Shown here: piece after piece, positions 47,730-61,145 of the stretch
Position numbering within the stretch: position 1 is the first letter of the stretch
Layout: the number at the start of each line of letters is the position of its first letter
Assembly: GCA_022495005.1 (NCBI GenBank)
Contig: JAGYXB010000106.1
Location: forward strand, 62,001-126,000
Direction: 5' to 3'
Source: Rhyacophila brunnea
Taxonomy: Eukaryota; Arthropoda; Insecta; Trichoptera; Rhyacophilidae
DNA length: 64,000 nt
Notes under the pieces: model-generated
What the model saw: only the letters and a program-made list of their open reading frames with translations
Databases searched by the model: none
Told to the model about the DNA's origin: nothing
Program-made: the position numbers and the translations under genes

Positions 47730-50700
47730 TCAGGCGTAGAACTCGCGATTGTTGTGCCCCTTGGCATACGAGTTGGCCGTCGGCGACCTTTTGGGCTCGT
47801 CTAACGCGTACGACCCTTCGTCCTTCTTGCGCATTCGATACACAATAAACATCACCACTAAGATGGCGCACAGCAGACCGACCACCGCTCCGCCGATGAC
47901 CGCTGAAAAATACAAAACAATATATTAGCGTCACGGTCACAATCTCATAATTATCGCCATCCATTTCATGTCATTACATCCAGACATAAAACCGCAAGTG
48001 CCGCAATATAGGTATTAAAAATACCTAACGTTTAATCAATTTAAATGAGACTTTGTCAAACAGTGCAAAATCAGAGTAATTTAAACTATGGCACATAAAT
48101 ACATAAAAGGAAAATTATCCAGCTGCAATAATCACTATATTAAAAAAATAACTTAATTGTTGAGAAAGCCAAAAGCAAGATTAATGTATGATAATATCTG
48201 TTAATTATGTATGGGTCCAAGAAACTCATAAAATTTAATATATAAATGCTTAGAAGGTTAATTTTATTAATAATTTGGGAAAGGTTTAGGAATTCATTGA
48301 GTATTTTCCTTATTCAATTAAACCCTTGAACTTTTTAAGATGGGTAGAGGTAACTTTCCAGATATAAAATCCTAATATTTTTGGGTCTAGGACGATTTGG
48401 CGCCGGACAACTGGACGCCACGCAATTTGAAAATAGATGTTAAGTACTAATAGGTACTTTTAAAGAAAATATTTAATATTATTTATATTTAAATTATTAT
48501 ATTATGATTTAATAAATCACAATCGCTGCTGAACTTTTAATTACCACATTTCAATAACAGTTAATAGTTGGAGAGAATTTAAATATGCACACGTAAATAA
48601 TGATTAAATCGTAATGATTAAATCGTGCATATAAGTTAAAGTTCCAACGAAAAAAGAGTTTTTTATTTTTATATAAAGCCTTAGGCATGGTAATTCTCAA
48701 TCCGCAATAAAAAAACATTATGTTAAGAGTAAAATGAATTAAAACTATAAAGTAGTAGATAGAAACTGATTAAAATTCCTCGTCTACGTTCTGTATACGT
48801 GTCTACCACAGTGCGGTGTCCAATTGTCCTGGCGTCCAGTTGTCCCATTCCCATATTTTTTATGGAGGAAGTAAGTATTACTAAAAGCATTACACCACAT
48901 TTAGTTCACGGTATTTTTGAGAATGACACATTTTACATTAAAAAACTGAAGAAATCATTTATAGGTTCGAAAATCATCAATGTTCATAATGTCCCCCGAA
49001 ACCATAAATTCTGAAACTTTTCTTGGTCGCGACTTCATATGAGTCATGTAACCTGCGACCTCCACCCCCACACATACATGAAGGAAACACATCAAAAATA
49101 ATCACAATATAAAATTTTACAAGTTAATTATATCAACACATTTTCTTTCAATATGTCTATACACACAAATGTGGATCAAGGCTTCTACTTTTATATTTAA
49201 AAGTATTGTATTTGGTTTCACTTTAAAAGACTTTGTTCACTGTCGAATAGATATTACACTTTTTCCAGTCTCTTGGTTAACTCTAGTCTAAATAATCAAT
49301 TTCAATCAATCAAATAGAAAAATATATTTATATATGTGAATAATACAACAGGTCACGAGGTCCAATGACAAGTGTGGTGAAACAGTAGTGTAGTTCGTAA
49401 TATAAGTACCTACCTAAAGCAATCACAAAAACCCAGACTTTGAGAAAATCACATAGGCTTGTAACCAACCCGAAGGCCGAAAATGACTTGAAGCTCATTC
49501 AGTCGTCTTAGTAACCCTATTATCAGCTTCATGCTCATAAAAGTTCCATTTTCAAAGGACATAGAAGAAGGTTTTCTTCTACATTTTTGAGCACTACACA
49601 TTTTGGAGTTTGGGATTGGCATTCGGGTCGTCTTAAGGTGAAACACACATTGTTCTCCATTACAAATGGTTTCAAGTTTCCAATACAAAAGTATTTTTGG
49701 AATAAAACCGCCATAGGAAAAAGAAAAGAGCTGCAGGTGACAAGAGTACCATTCAACGTTTTGATAGGGACGTACATTGTATGAGTATGTATGTATATCT
49801 TGTCATAATATTTATCAATGTAGTCAACAATATTTGACTACTCATACGCCATCTGAAAAATTAAACATTTCAAATCGAATTTTTATCCCCTACTTCCTAT
49901 TCCTAGCACATGATAAAATGCTATGGCATCATGATTTTTTTTCAACTACACTTGGATAATATAAACTGTACTTCTATTGTGTAAATAAAACACCTACACA
50001 GTTACACTTGGTTATTACGATCACGGATATAGCGAGATCTCGGATGTAACGAGGAAACATTGGTTGACATTTTAGTTTATGATTTTCTCCATACATTTAT
50101 AACGAGCTACTTCTCGGTTATACCGAGCTAAAATATTGTCAAAATTTTTCTTAAAACTGTTCATGTGTCGATCGTTTAAAAACATTTCGACCCTAAGCAA
50201 TAAAATCCGACCGGACAGGATGCCGCCGGAATCGGATTACGTTTATGACACTAGTTAAGTGTCTAAGTACCTACCTAATTGGTGTTTTCGCCCACAATAT
50301 TGAAAAAGTATATACGCATATGAAATTGCATGTAAAAAATCCAAGGTTTATGAAGTCACTAGGTCTACCAGCGTTCATTACAATAAACAACTTCTTTTGT
50401 AGTTTATGAATGCCATGCTTGTTACGGGGAAAAATTCTAATTATGTATTTTTGTTTGAATTGCGACTTTTTCTGTTATGTGACCGCTCATTTAAAAATAC
50501 TTATTCTCTGATATTACGAGTAACGCTTCTAACGAGCAAATTCAGTCGGTCCCATCTTCCTCGTAATAACCAAGTTCGACTGTAATTTAAAATTTAAACT
50601 ATAAGGCATAATCCTATTGTTGTTACAAGAGGAGAGTCATTTAGCTTTGGAAGTTTGAGATTGCGATATATTCATTAAATTAATATCTTTTGACTTGCGT

Positions 50701-53700
50701 TGAGATTTCGGTCACACACAATTAATTATTGTATACCAAAAATTAGCAGGTCTATTTATATATCTATTACATTACACATTAGAAACATATGTAAGTAAGG
50801 TATCTACCTACGCAAAGACAGATTTTCGGAAAACTCGCAAGTGAATTTAGCGTAAGGCTTCAGTGGCAGCATTTTGCGATGCGGAGCGTGCATATTGTGT
50901 GCACTTACTTGTTTAACGTGCACGCAGCACGCTTCGCTCCGCAAAACCTACCACTGAGCTCTTTACACTTAATGTGATAAATAAAACTTGAATATAACTA
51001 TGAATAAGAATCTGGTTACCGGCCAAGATGCCCGGTTGGGCGAAGAAGCTGGTCGCTCTGTCCTCCGTTTTGGTGTTCATGATGAAGACGTCGGTGGTGT
51101 CGACGGTGTTGCCGGACTTCCCGCTCCCCGCGCCTCCTGCGCCTTCCGAGGGGCCCTCGCTGCCGCCCTCGCTTTCACCCGCGCTTTCGCCCGCCGATGA
51201 ACCAGGTCCGCTATCCTCTTTGTGAATTGACGGCGGATGGCTCTCGATAGGTGGCACTATTTTAGCTGAAATTTCGCCGCGTAAACATGTTTGAGAAAAT
51301 GTATAAATTTAATATTTTTTAGTAAATTATAAACGATCGTTTGCTGATCATTTCACCACTACTTCCATGTGTACCTATTTCCATGTTGCTATTCATATTA
51401 ATTGATTTATTGCTTTTCTTATTGGACACATTTCGAAAGGTATCATCTAAGAACAGATAAAACAGCCTTACGCTTACCAACCTCTAAAATCTAAAACATA
51501 TTAACGATTATAAAACAAATTTTTGTTATTTTTGGGAGTTATAATATTATGTTGAAACATAATTTTGTAAAACTTCATAATAAGTATAACAATATAGATG
51601 GAATAGAAAAATATAAATATTTTGCAATGTTATCTAAAGTTGATCTACGGAATTTTATTTTAGATTGAAGCCATGCTTGAAACTTATCGATCATATTACA
51701 TTAATTCCTTAACTCCCCCACGGATTTTATCAGTTACCACAGAGCCTCGCTTCCGCCTATCTTCAGACCTAGCAGTTTATATAAACTATTTCTCCACAAC
51801 TCTAAAAATGAGTACCTATAAGTATATAAGTTTAATTTGTTTTTTAAACTTTAATTTTTGTGTTTTAATATTATCTTGTGAATATTGCGGTTTATTAATT
51901 TTAGATGTTCACAATATGGTGGTAAGAAAAAAATACTTATATATAAGTTAGCTAAACGTACTTTATAGCAGAGTTTCCCAATTTAATCAACATAATTTAA
52001 GCTCTTAAATATATTTTGTGAAGTAGGTAGTACAAACCAAAAACGCGCCATAAGCGGAATGCGTTAAATGTAAAAAATTAAAAATTATTTTAAGTTACAT
52101 TTTTTACAAGTCAAGGAACTACACTATTTGTTTTCTCTCTTGTCCAGCCGCCCTGAATACGCGGATAAAGTTTATCACTCTAAATCAAATGAATTTTTAA
52201 TTATTAGTGTATTAAAGAGTAATAAAAATGTAGACAATTCCTTTTTTTTTTTTTTTTTTGAAATTCCTATTTATAACCTAGGCAGTTACGATGGTATTAT
52301 TTAGTAATTGATTTTTTTTATATAGAATTATTAATAACGATATCCTTGCTTTTTCGTACAAGGTGGTTGTTAGTAATTTTGAACAATCTCTTCGAATGCA
52401 ATGCGGTAACCTGTTAAATATTTCGTTAAAATTAATCAATGTATTACCATTTTACAACAATCATTATATGTTTACAAACAGTTTACCATAATGGTAAACT
52501 ATTGCAAAAATATTATTGCATTCGAAGAATAAGATACAGCTAGCATTACGATCGGAAGTTGTAGCTTCGCGCCCCAGTCTGAATATAGTTGGCCTTCCCC
52601 TCTGTATTTAATTGTTGATAATATTGTATTCGCATGTATCAGAACAATCAAAACAATCTGTTCTATGGTTGAACGTGCTGCTTGAAATGCATAGATCGAT
52701 AAAAATATATACCAATCGTAACTGATTACAGAAGTTTTAGTGTCGTTTCCTAGAAGGTATTTGAGCAAGTGTGGTAGTATCAAGTTAATGTAATGTGCAA
52801 GTTCTGGATATAAAGGCAGTTTCAGTAGCGCACCCAGGGGGGGGGGCCAGGGGGCCTTGGCCCCCCCCAAAATATGCAAATCATCATAATGATTTTACAC
52901 ATTGAAATCGAAAGTCAATAAACTATACCTTGGGTTTAGACAAACAACACGGCAAAAAATAATTTGTAATTCTCCAGCACCCTTTTTAGTAAAATTTCTT
53001 AGATTTTAATTTCTAACACAAAAATTTCGAAACACTGATGTCAGGTTTTTTTAGAAACCCGTTCCCTAATGAAATTCTCGGTGTCCACCGAATTCTGGAG
53101 AGGTATAGGTGATTGTTTGGGAGGGTTGACAGGGCTCTAACCTGGGGGCCCGGGCTGTGGGGGGCCGGCGTGTCGGGTTGACCAGATAAGTGAGATAAAC
53201 ACACACCATAAATTATCTTTAATAGTAAAAAAGTCGTCTGCGGCGCTATTACACTTCATGACTATGAACATTTTAAATTATATAATTGTCCAATATATTT
53301 TCAGATTATTATGTGTCGATACTCGACAGCTCCATTATTAAAGTAGATGTATTGAAAATTGCCAATAATTCACTGTATAAGTACCCTCAATTTTAACTAA
53401 AACACAATTTGAAAAACGTTAATGTACTATTTCACACTGTCTTTAATCTAAGCGGTGGATAGGGGGCCCGTAAAATACCCTAGCCCAGTGGTCGGCAAAC
53501 TCATTAGTCAATAGAGCCAAATATCAACAGTACAACGATTGAGATTTCTTTTGAGAGCCAAATTTCTTAAACTTAAATTATATACGTAGGTAGTAAGTAG
53601 GTACACTGCTAATTTACTTAATAAACTTTAGTTAAAGTTTTAAGTCCTAATTAAATTATAGGTAGGTACACTGAATAAAACTGAATATCATACGTAATAA

Positions 53701-56700
53701 TGATCTTATTTATTAATAAAAATTAAATTGTAAGTCAGGTATCCATAAAATTGAACCATGACAATGACTGACAAACTCAATGTGAATAATGGCCTTGCAT
53801 CTCCTTGTAAAGTTTGGGTAAGTCAGGTTCGTATGTTGTTGATTTAATTTTAAGCACGATTCCAGGTTCTCATCAGTAAATCGATTTCTCAATTTACTCT
53901 TGATTTCCTCTCTTGGAAATCTTTTTACTAACCACAAAACTTGCAATATTAACATTGTTGAAAGATTTTATTCAGTACCTAATTAAATTCAGAACTTTAT
54001 TTTTCTTGACTCTTCTTCTCAGCTGCTTTCTTCCTTGCATCATCGACAGAATATTTAGCGCAAAATTACGAGTTTTTAGTTGTAGTATCTCTCTAAATTT
54101 GAATGCGCTAATTTTTCCCGACACATAAATAAAGGTCGGTAAGCCATTTAAGTTTTGAATAAACGCGAAGTCTCGGTCTATTCAACATTACATTTGCGGT
54201 TATCCTCTTCCATTTTCTTTGCTTCTTCTTTTTAGCCATGTCAAATATGGCAGAGAGCATCTGTGGCAGAGCCGCACTCAAGGGGCCAAGGAGCCGTAGT
54301 TTGCCGACCACTGCCCTAGCCTGAGGGCCCGTTTCAGGATGTGGGGGCCATGGTGTAGGTACACCGAGTGCAATAGACAAAAGACCGATAAACGAGATAT
54401 TAGGCTGTGTTGTATTGAGTAGGTTGTGTATAATTTAAAAGCAATAATACTTTTTTTGTCCATTTTCAATTAATATGTTGAAACCTCAATATTAAAAAAC
54501 CAAAAATCTACGATAAACATTCGGCGAAAAGAACGACTACACCCACTACGGTGGTGATGTAAATCAAAAGAACATTTTTTCGGTGGAATTCGGCATAAAT
54601 ATTGTAGCTCTCTAGACCAGTGTTCCCCAAACTTTCGACATCTGTGTACCCCTTCTATAATTTTCGTAACACTGAGTACTCCTCATCAAAGAAAAATGCA
54701 TATAAGTACTTTAATAACAATCAAAATATATTCCTTTTGTAGTACATGAACAAAATAATAATAAACGAAAAATAAAATTCATTCATAATAAAATCTGTAC
54801 CTCAGAGGCAGACGGATGCAACTCCGTTTTTGGGGAAAATGAGTTTTTTTAAGAATCGTCAGCATAAAGGCTTTATTTATTAGAGGCAGAGAGATTAAAG
54901 TCCTAGTTGCTATAATAAAAAAGATATAAAGAATAGCATAAACATGCAAATACCATACCTACCTTAGAAGCAGAAAAATGCAAATCCAATAATCTGCAAT
55001 ATGTACTAAACGAGAACCAGCCGGGAGAAGAAGCCGGCTTTAGAAGACGATACAGAACTATGGACCATATCCAAGTCATCAGAGAAATCAGAGCGGTAAC
55101 AGGAATACAAGCTGCGCTATCCATGACTATGAGAAAGCGTTCGATTCTATAAAGAAATTTTCAATACTCGATGCACTCATAAATCAAGGAGTCCCCGGGT
55201 GATATATAAATATTTTCTCCATAAACCATCAGCAAAGGAATCCGACAAGGTGATACGATCTCACCTAAACTATTTACAGCTACCCTTGAAGACTTTTAAG
55301 GCAACTTGACTGGAATGGCAATGGTCCCCATAAATGGAGAATACGTGAGTCATCTGCGCTTTGCCGATGACAATACATAGTAGTTTGCAAGACTCAGAAA
55401 ACCTCCAAAGCAGAATGCAGGAACTCGCTGAAGTAAGCAACAAAGTAGGCTTGAAAATAAATGTATCAAAGAAGAAAGTCATGTTCAACTGCTTTGCGGG
55501 TCAAAAAGAGATCCTCATCAATGCCATTCAGCTCTAACAGGTGAAAAACTACATCAATCTGGGACAAGTGTCTATAGATGGGTGTATATTTGATGAAATT
55601 GTTCGCAGAGTAAAGCTAGGCTGGAGTGTTTTTGGGCGCCTGAATAATGTCTTCAAAAGTGACCTTCCACTGTGCCTAAAGCGCAAAGTTTTCAACCACT
55701 GTGTGCTTCCCGTGATCACAGAAAACAAGATCAAAGAGAGATCCAGAAACATACGAGTAGCACAACGTGGTATGGAGAGGTGCATCCTGGGCATAACGCG
55801 AAAGGACAAAAAGAGGAATGAGTGGATAAGGAAGTAGACAAGGGTTTGCGATGTAATAGAGTTTATTAAAAGCTTTAAATGGAGATGGGCTAGACACATA
55901 GCTCGAAGAAGAGACAATCGTTGGACAAATCTAGTCATCCAGTGGTATTCAAGAAGTACAAAACGTCCGCAAGGTAGACCCAGAGGCCGCTGGATTGATG
56001 AAATGATAAAGTTCTGCGGAAGTACATGGCAACGCAATGCACACGACCGAGAGAAGTAGAATCAGCTTGGAGAGTAGCGAGGCCTTCATCCAGCAGTGAA
56101 TAGATTCAGGCTGATGATGATGACATAATAAAATTTAAAAAAAAATGTGTTTTGCTTTGTTATATTTATACCTATAAGTTTTTCTAACTTACAAATTGTT
56201 TTATTTTGGCTAGATAAATAAGACACAAGTCCACATTAACAAAATATCTTTAGACGCAGAAGGATGCAAATCCATACTACGTTTTTTATTTTATTTTTTA
56301 GATATACAATTGTATTATATTTCTTCCTTTCTTACATATTCCAGAAGTACTTTAATTGAATTCGAATTTAAAAAATAATGATCAATCTATGTATATTTTC
56401 TTGGGAGTTATGAGTATTCGTTTAAAATAAAAATTGTTTTTGTTTGTTTTCTGGCTTTCCTGAACAATTGGGTATTTGGCACTTGCATCCGTCTGCCTCT
56501 GAGGTACAGAAATATAAATAAAAGTTATATTATAAAAAATAACATTCATTATAAACCATGAGAAGGATGAAATTATTTTTGTTGAAATGACAGATCATCA
56601 TAATTTGGTTCCCTGGTTATTAATTTTAATCTGAGATGCGGTTCCACACCCAAAGGCTGTTCCTTTTTTTGACTTAATGTCTACAAATGCTGAAAAAGCA

Positions 56701-59700
56701 ACTTCACATAGATATGAAGTTGAAAAATGCAATGTATTTCAGGAATTTCTCTGTTAAAACTGGATACACATGTTTCATTTGCAACCTTAATGATGTTTAA
56801 GTACACTCCTTATATTTATTTTGCAAGAATCCGTCTGAAGCTAATAATTCCAACAATTGCTTTTCTTCCGCATGCGATAAACCTTCTAGCAACATCCATG
56901 TATTAATGCTTGTTGCACCAGGCGTAGCCATAACCCGGTGCAGCGCGTACCCCCACCAAACTCTTCCCGTACCCCAGGGTGTATGCGTACCACAGTTTGG
57001 GAAACACTGCTCTAGACCAAGCGGGTAGCACAGCCGATATTATTTAAGTAATTTTTAAGCATACTAGGTACACATATCCAGCATGGTCGCTGTTCACTTC
57101 CAATCCGCCAGTCGCTGATGACACGCTCAACGGTTACCGCCACTATGCCTCCAATTTAATAAAAACTAGGAGAAACTGTACAAATTTATCGCCGTGTATT
57201 GTGAAATTATGTAAAAATATTAATATGAAGAAGAAAAAGAGCCTATGGGACATGTCCATTCTCCTCCTTCGGCCCCCCCCCAATAATAAATCCTGGGTGC
57301 GCCACTGGGCAGTTTAGTACACAAGCTGTGCAGTAAAAGCGTCTTGGCTATAAATATTGTCTCGTCCATCAGATATAAACGTATCCACGTAAAATATTTA
57401 AAAAAAATTCGCGGACCATTTAGGAAACGCTGCTTTATAGAATTTATCAGTGATAATTTTTATACCATAATTTTGTACACCTATAATTATGTTATTCACA
57501 TTATATTTTGCTTTACATCTGAATAACGGCTCGTTTTGATATTGGTGAGTTAAAATGATTAATACGGAACCCCCGAAATGCGTAGAAGATAGGTACATTA
57601 TTCACGAGAGCATTATGGGAATCCATTACGTAATGAAAATTATTACGACAGCAAAACTCTGAGAGAGAAGTTGGTAGAGTTTTCCCTGTGATCTAGATAT
57701 AGACTATATAGAGCCTCGACGATAAGACGTACCTACGTACAGACATTTATTATATACATATCTATGGAAAACAAAATAGAATATACTGAAATTTGAGAGA
57801 AATATATTATATTACGACATGATAATGTTGTATTATTGTGAAGAATGGACATATTTTTAGGATCTGGGTAAAGGAGATTGAGTTAAGTATATTCGTTGAT
57901 TTCCTGTAAGACTAAAAGAATCTAATACCTACTTAATAAGTATTTTTTTACAATAATATGCTTTGAACGCTACTTTACACGAAAAAGAAATAATACTACT
58001 AACGTAAACGATGAGATCTAATGAATAAATTAGGGCGTTGGGATGATAAAATGGACAAAATTGGGTGTCATAAATGGCCAATTTAATAGGCTAGTTAATA
58101 GACCACATCAGTTTCTAAAAGAACAACGGCGACATCTTTTATAGACAGAAAAACTACTGTGAGCTACTTCATAGTAAAATTAGTTGTCAGTAGAAGAGGG
58201 GTGCATTAATACAAAATCATTTTTTCAAAAACATAATAAATAATTCTTAATATATGTTTATAACAATATAAACTACAAATTGATTCTAGTTATTATTAGG
58301 TCATAATCGAAAACTAGCCTATTATATTAATTAAGTAGGTATTGTATACAATGAATGCTAGACTATGCACATTTGCAGACGTATGCATGCTAATAAAAAT
58401 AACGGTATTTTAAAACAAAATACACTGAAGTAAGATGAAAAGTTCCATGCACAATAAAAAAAAACTATAGGTACCTAAACATGAGTTCTGCCGTGAATTG
58501 ATTACACTTTATAGATTCAGATAAAAATGATAAAAAGAGAACGGTAACTTAAAATATATTTTAAAATAAGAATACTTAATGCATAATATTATAATTATAA
58601 TTAAAAGAGAGAATAAAAATAAATTGGGTACTATAATTATTTTGGGATAACGATTTCTAGGAACTAAGAATAAAAAATATTACATTTTAACAATTGTAAA
58701 TTAAAAACGTTTAGCTGCGTATGCTGATGATGGTAACAAAAGTATGTTTTTAATAAGAAAGCCTAAATATAACAAAAAATATAAAGAAATACAACATTAG
58801 ATAATTATTATTAAAACTCACATAGCAGGAACTGGACAATTACCTTCTGAAGACTAGCATCAAGTAGGTCATAATAATTATGGTGTATAATTAATAAAAA
58901 AATGTACAAAGAAAAGCTCGGTAGCATAAAAAAGAGGGAAAATTATTCATTTCGATAGCAGAGCAATTTAATTATTTTAAACTCAGTTTACTTACAAAAA
59001 CCGGAAAAAAGATCTCTCAAGGTTTTTAATATCGTTAGCTGGTTAGAGAGTGAGACAGAGATATAAAAGAGAGATAGAGCATAATCGAATTGAGACTGCC
59101 GATGAATATCGACTTTAAATCTATATCGTTAGATTGTTCGTCAACTCGCTATGGTTTGAACATAAATTTAATCACGATTAATTTTTCAATTCAGTTAAAT
59201 TAAAAAACAATAGCGGGTTGTTTGCGTAGGTATACATAATTATTTAGTGGAAAAAATTACCCGAATGTTCGAATGCCGCGATTAACAAAATAAACATGTT
59301 TTTTTCAAGGCTTGTTTGCTAGACTTAATGAGTTGAGCGAATGGATAACAAGCATTCCTCATAAAACTGGATATTAAGATATATTACACTGGACCAAAAT
59401 GCTCCGCTTAGTAGCGTAAACGGTATTTTACATTTAATAAACTATTACAACAATATTGATAGGAACTCAATGCCGACATAACTTAAAAACATGTAGGTAT
59501 ATATAATTATTAAAATTACAGAGCCATTAGTTAATTGACAACGTATTTAATAAAAATGAGTGTAACTTTTATATGTGTAGTAAACAAACATACAATATTA
59601 ACCATATTGGCATATAATTATGTACCTCATTGATTACATAAAGTATGTGTAAAGCTACCTATTTTATGAAATAAAACAGGTGTCTCAGATCAACTCTGTT

Positions 59701-60996
59701 CTACCACATCGATATTATAAAAAGTTTTTCACTTTGGGAAGTACGGAAATTCCGCTTTGGGGAAAAAGGCAGATCCACGTAATGATTGAGGCCATGTTTG
59801 ATTAAAGGTTGATTATATTTAAACAGGCGTTATTTAGGAAATTAACATTCTGTGTTTTGGTATTATTTGTAGAATGAGATTGATATTGATCATTTTGTTC
59901 CAACAAAAGGTTTTAACAATTAATTATTCAGGTCCCCGATAGACGTGCTCGGAATAATATATAGGTATCATTTTCCCTCCTTAAATGAGGACAGCTTGCT
60001 TTTCGGCTAAAGTTTGTGCAATATAACTAAAATAAAACGTCATGTTTGAAAGATAAATTATTGGTGTCGATCGATCATAATATTTTATATTGGCGATTAG
60101 ATTTTTAACTTTCAATGTACAAATTCTATTTGAAATTGTATCAAATATAAAGTCAGATGATTATACAGATACACAAACAGATATATGGACAAACACGTTC
60201 CTCGTGAACCGAAAAACCCATCCAAGGACACAATAATCTAATTAACAATTCAATCAATACTGAAATAGATGACTTTCTCGCCTTCTAATGTATTTGTGTA
60301 ACTGATTTTTCCGTGCGTAATAATTTTGCAAGCAAATTACCGAAAAATAACCTATTGTCTTTTGTATAAAGCTGTCGTGGACTAGGTATTTACTATAAAT
60401 AATGAAAGTACATTGTATTTGTACATCATGTGCGTATTATTTGCTTTTCCGAATTGATGTAAAATTATATAATATATAAAACAATTATTGTGTGACGGAC
60501 GAAAAAAGATCTCGTTGATGGAAAAATCATTTCACAATATTCGACTATCCAAAAAGCACGCTGTACCCAAAGAAACAAAATATTAACAAAAAATAAAATA
60601 AAAAGCATGCGCCGACTACTCACTATCTATTCTCTCGTCAATTTCGTCAATGTCGAGAATGTCGTCGAACGTCGTAGACGTCTCCCTGGGTGATATCTCC
60701 TCGTTGGGAGGGGCGGTGGACGTGGTCAGTGGGACGTGGGGGACGTGGGATCTGGGTTTCGCGTCTTCGATGAGGAGCTTGGGGAGGGACGTCGTGTCGA
60801 TTGCTCCCGCACCTGAGCCTTGTCCTCTGGCGTCCTCGTCGTCGGGTCCCCAGCCGGAGCCGGAGCTCTCGAGGTCGGAGGTTACCTCGCCGCGCGCGCC
60901 CGACCCCTCGATGCCCTCATCGTCGATGAAGAGGTCCCCGTTGGACTTGGTGGCCGCCTCCCAGCCGCCTCCGCCTCCCCCGCCGCCCTTCTTGCC
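47730..60996 (-). CDS. Sdc: Syndecan, 3' exons (partial; 5' exons outside the window)
   Basis: Coding exons on the minus strand: 60624-60996, 51020-51265 and 47730-47902, with phases 0-1, 1-1 and 1-stop that join cleanly (about 263 residues). Syndecan is a type I membrane proteoglycan that presents heparan sulfate to growth factors and matrix. The upstream exon is acidic with Ser-Gly sites of the glycosaminoglycan-attachment type (EGSGARGE, ESSGSGWGPDD, GQGSGAGA) after a run of nine glycines. The middle exon is Ser/Gly/Glu/Pro-rich. The last exon has one transmembrane helix (AVIGGAVVGLLCAILVVMFI), the C1 stretch YRMRKKDEGSYALDEPK and the terminal EFYA PDZ ligand, all diagnostic. The signal-peptide exon must lie to the right of 64000. 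The 9.3-kb intron carries the nested hAT cluster. Confidence 0.95.
48390..48846. mobile_element. Possible MITE with short inverted ends
   Basis: ggacaactggacgcca at 48405-48420 recurs as its complement at 48830-48845, embedded in related tggcgcc/ggacaattgg motifs at both ends. The exact boundaries and duplication are not clear. In the syndecan intron. Confidence 0.45.
49996..50582. mobile_element. pogo-like MITE, about 585 bp
   Basis: The tips cagttacacttggttattac at the left and, as complement, cagtcgaacttggttattac at the right; TA follows the right tip. Repeated internal taacgag/ttacgag motifs extend the ends. In the syndecan intron. Confidence 0.65.
50861..50956. mobile_element. 96-bp hAT-like hairpin MITE beside a syndecan exon
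   Basis: The ends cagtggcagcattttgcg and complement pair, and the interior pairs further (gatgcggagcgtgc with gcacgcttcgctcc). It has CAGTG tips but I see no exact 8-bp duplication. It ends 63 bases from the syndecan exon at 51020, downstream of that exon's donor site. Confidence 0.6.
52242..52372 (-). mobile_element. Short 3'-end fragment of the R1-type LINE family
   Basis: Poly-T at 52242-52259 is followed at 52335-52369 by a near-exact match (taataacgatatccttgct and onward, about 35 bp) to the 3' UTR end of the LINE at 110-150 (its ccttgctttttcgtacaagg block). This is a second, severely 5'-truncated copy, or a fragment; the spacing between poly-T and match differs. Confidence 0.6.
53486..54313 (-). 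mobile_element. Nested hAT element 1 (828 bp)
   Basis: CAGTGGTCGGCAAACT tips, inverted at the ends, are flanked by a perfect 8-bp duplication ccctagcc (53478-53485 and 54314-54321). On the minus strand, 53955 to 53713 keeps the hAT C-terminal dimerisation region (SKLRNRFTDENLESCLKL, then a TNLTYPNF stretch). The rest of the transposase is deleted. Confidence 0.92.
54798..56507. mobile_element. TIR element with gcagacggatgcaa ends, nested in hAT 2
   Basis: Terminal inverted repeats of about 27 bp (gtacctcagaggcagacgga at the left; same as complement at the right). Degenerate copies of the terminal motif recur inside at 54960-54990 (agaagcagaaaaatgcaaatcc) and 56255-56275 (agacgcagaaggatgcaaatcc). 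The superfamily is not assigned. It contains the LINE fragment at 55005-56118. Confidence 0.7.
55005..56118 (+). pseudogene. Dead RTE-like LINE fragment
   Basis: The plus strand, in several frames, encodes RT blocks (QPGEEAGFRRRYRTMDHIQV, then a YEKAFDS-like stretch, a FADD-like FADDN near 55362, KKVMFN) and the C-terminal CILGITRKDKKRNEWIRK, FKWRWARHIARRRDNRW and RPRGRWIDEM. The 3' end is a tgatgatgatga tail at about 56112, as in RTE-type elements. Stops and frameshifts abound. It is innermost in the nest. Confidence 0.8.
57600..60623. other. Syndecan intron, AT-rich, no feature recognised
   Basis: I see no gene, RNA or transposon I can support in this stretch. Short open frames are chance. 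Confidence 0.5.
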
Positions 60997-61145
60997 CTGT
61001 AAAACAAACGAGACCACATTAATATGACTCGATATAAAAAAAACACCGACAATAGAATAAATGAATGGTTACACTTCCACATTATTGAAGTCTGTGATTT
61101 AATTTATACTATGCTAGCTTAGCTATGGAAGTTTTTCATCGAGAA

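Larger units (their letters stand above)
54618..57009 (-). mobile_element. Nested hAT element 2 (2392 bp), itself carrying insertions
   Basis: CAGTGTTCCCCAAACTT at the left and CAGTGTTTCCCAAACTG (complement) at the right are flanked by a perfect 8-bp duplication ctctagac (54610-54617 and 57010-57017). On the minus strand near 56760-56620 the translation reads SYLCEVAFSAFVDIKSKK, the conserved C-terminal block of ZBED-type hAT transposases, followed by frame damage. Its interior is interrupted by the TIR element at 54798-56507. Confidence 0.92.
52823..57307. mobile_element. Outer hAT element with two nested hAT insertions
   Basis: CAGTAGCGCACCCAGG at the left and CAGTGGCGCACCCAGG (complement) at the right are flanked by a perfect 8-bp duplication ggcagttt (52815-52822 and 57308-57315), the hallmark of hAT. 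G-rich subterminal runs follow both tips. Removing the two nested elements and their duplications leaves about 1.25 kb, with no transposase recognised. It lies in the syndecan intron between exons at 51020 and 60624. Confidence 0.9.

Noticed and set aside
50988..51225. Plus-strand frames across the GC-rich syndecan exon
   Set aside because: They are antisense shadows of a minus-strand exon with matching splice sites and phase.
60650..61027. Plus-strand 125-codon frame
   Set aside because: Antisense shadow of the syndecan Ser-Gly exon.
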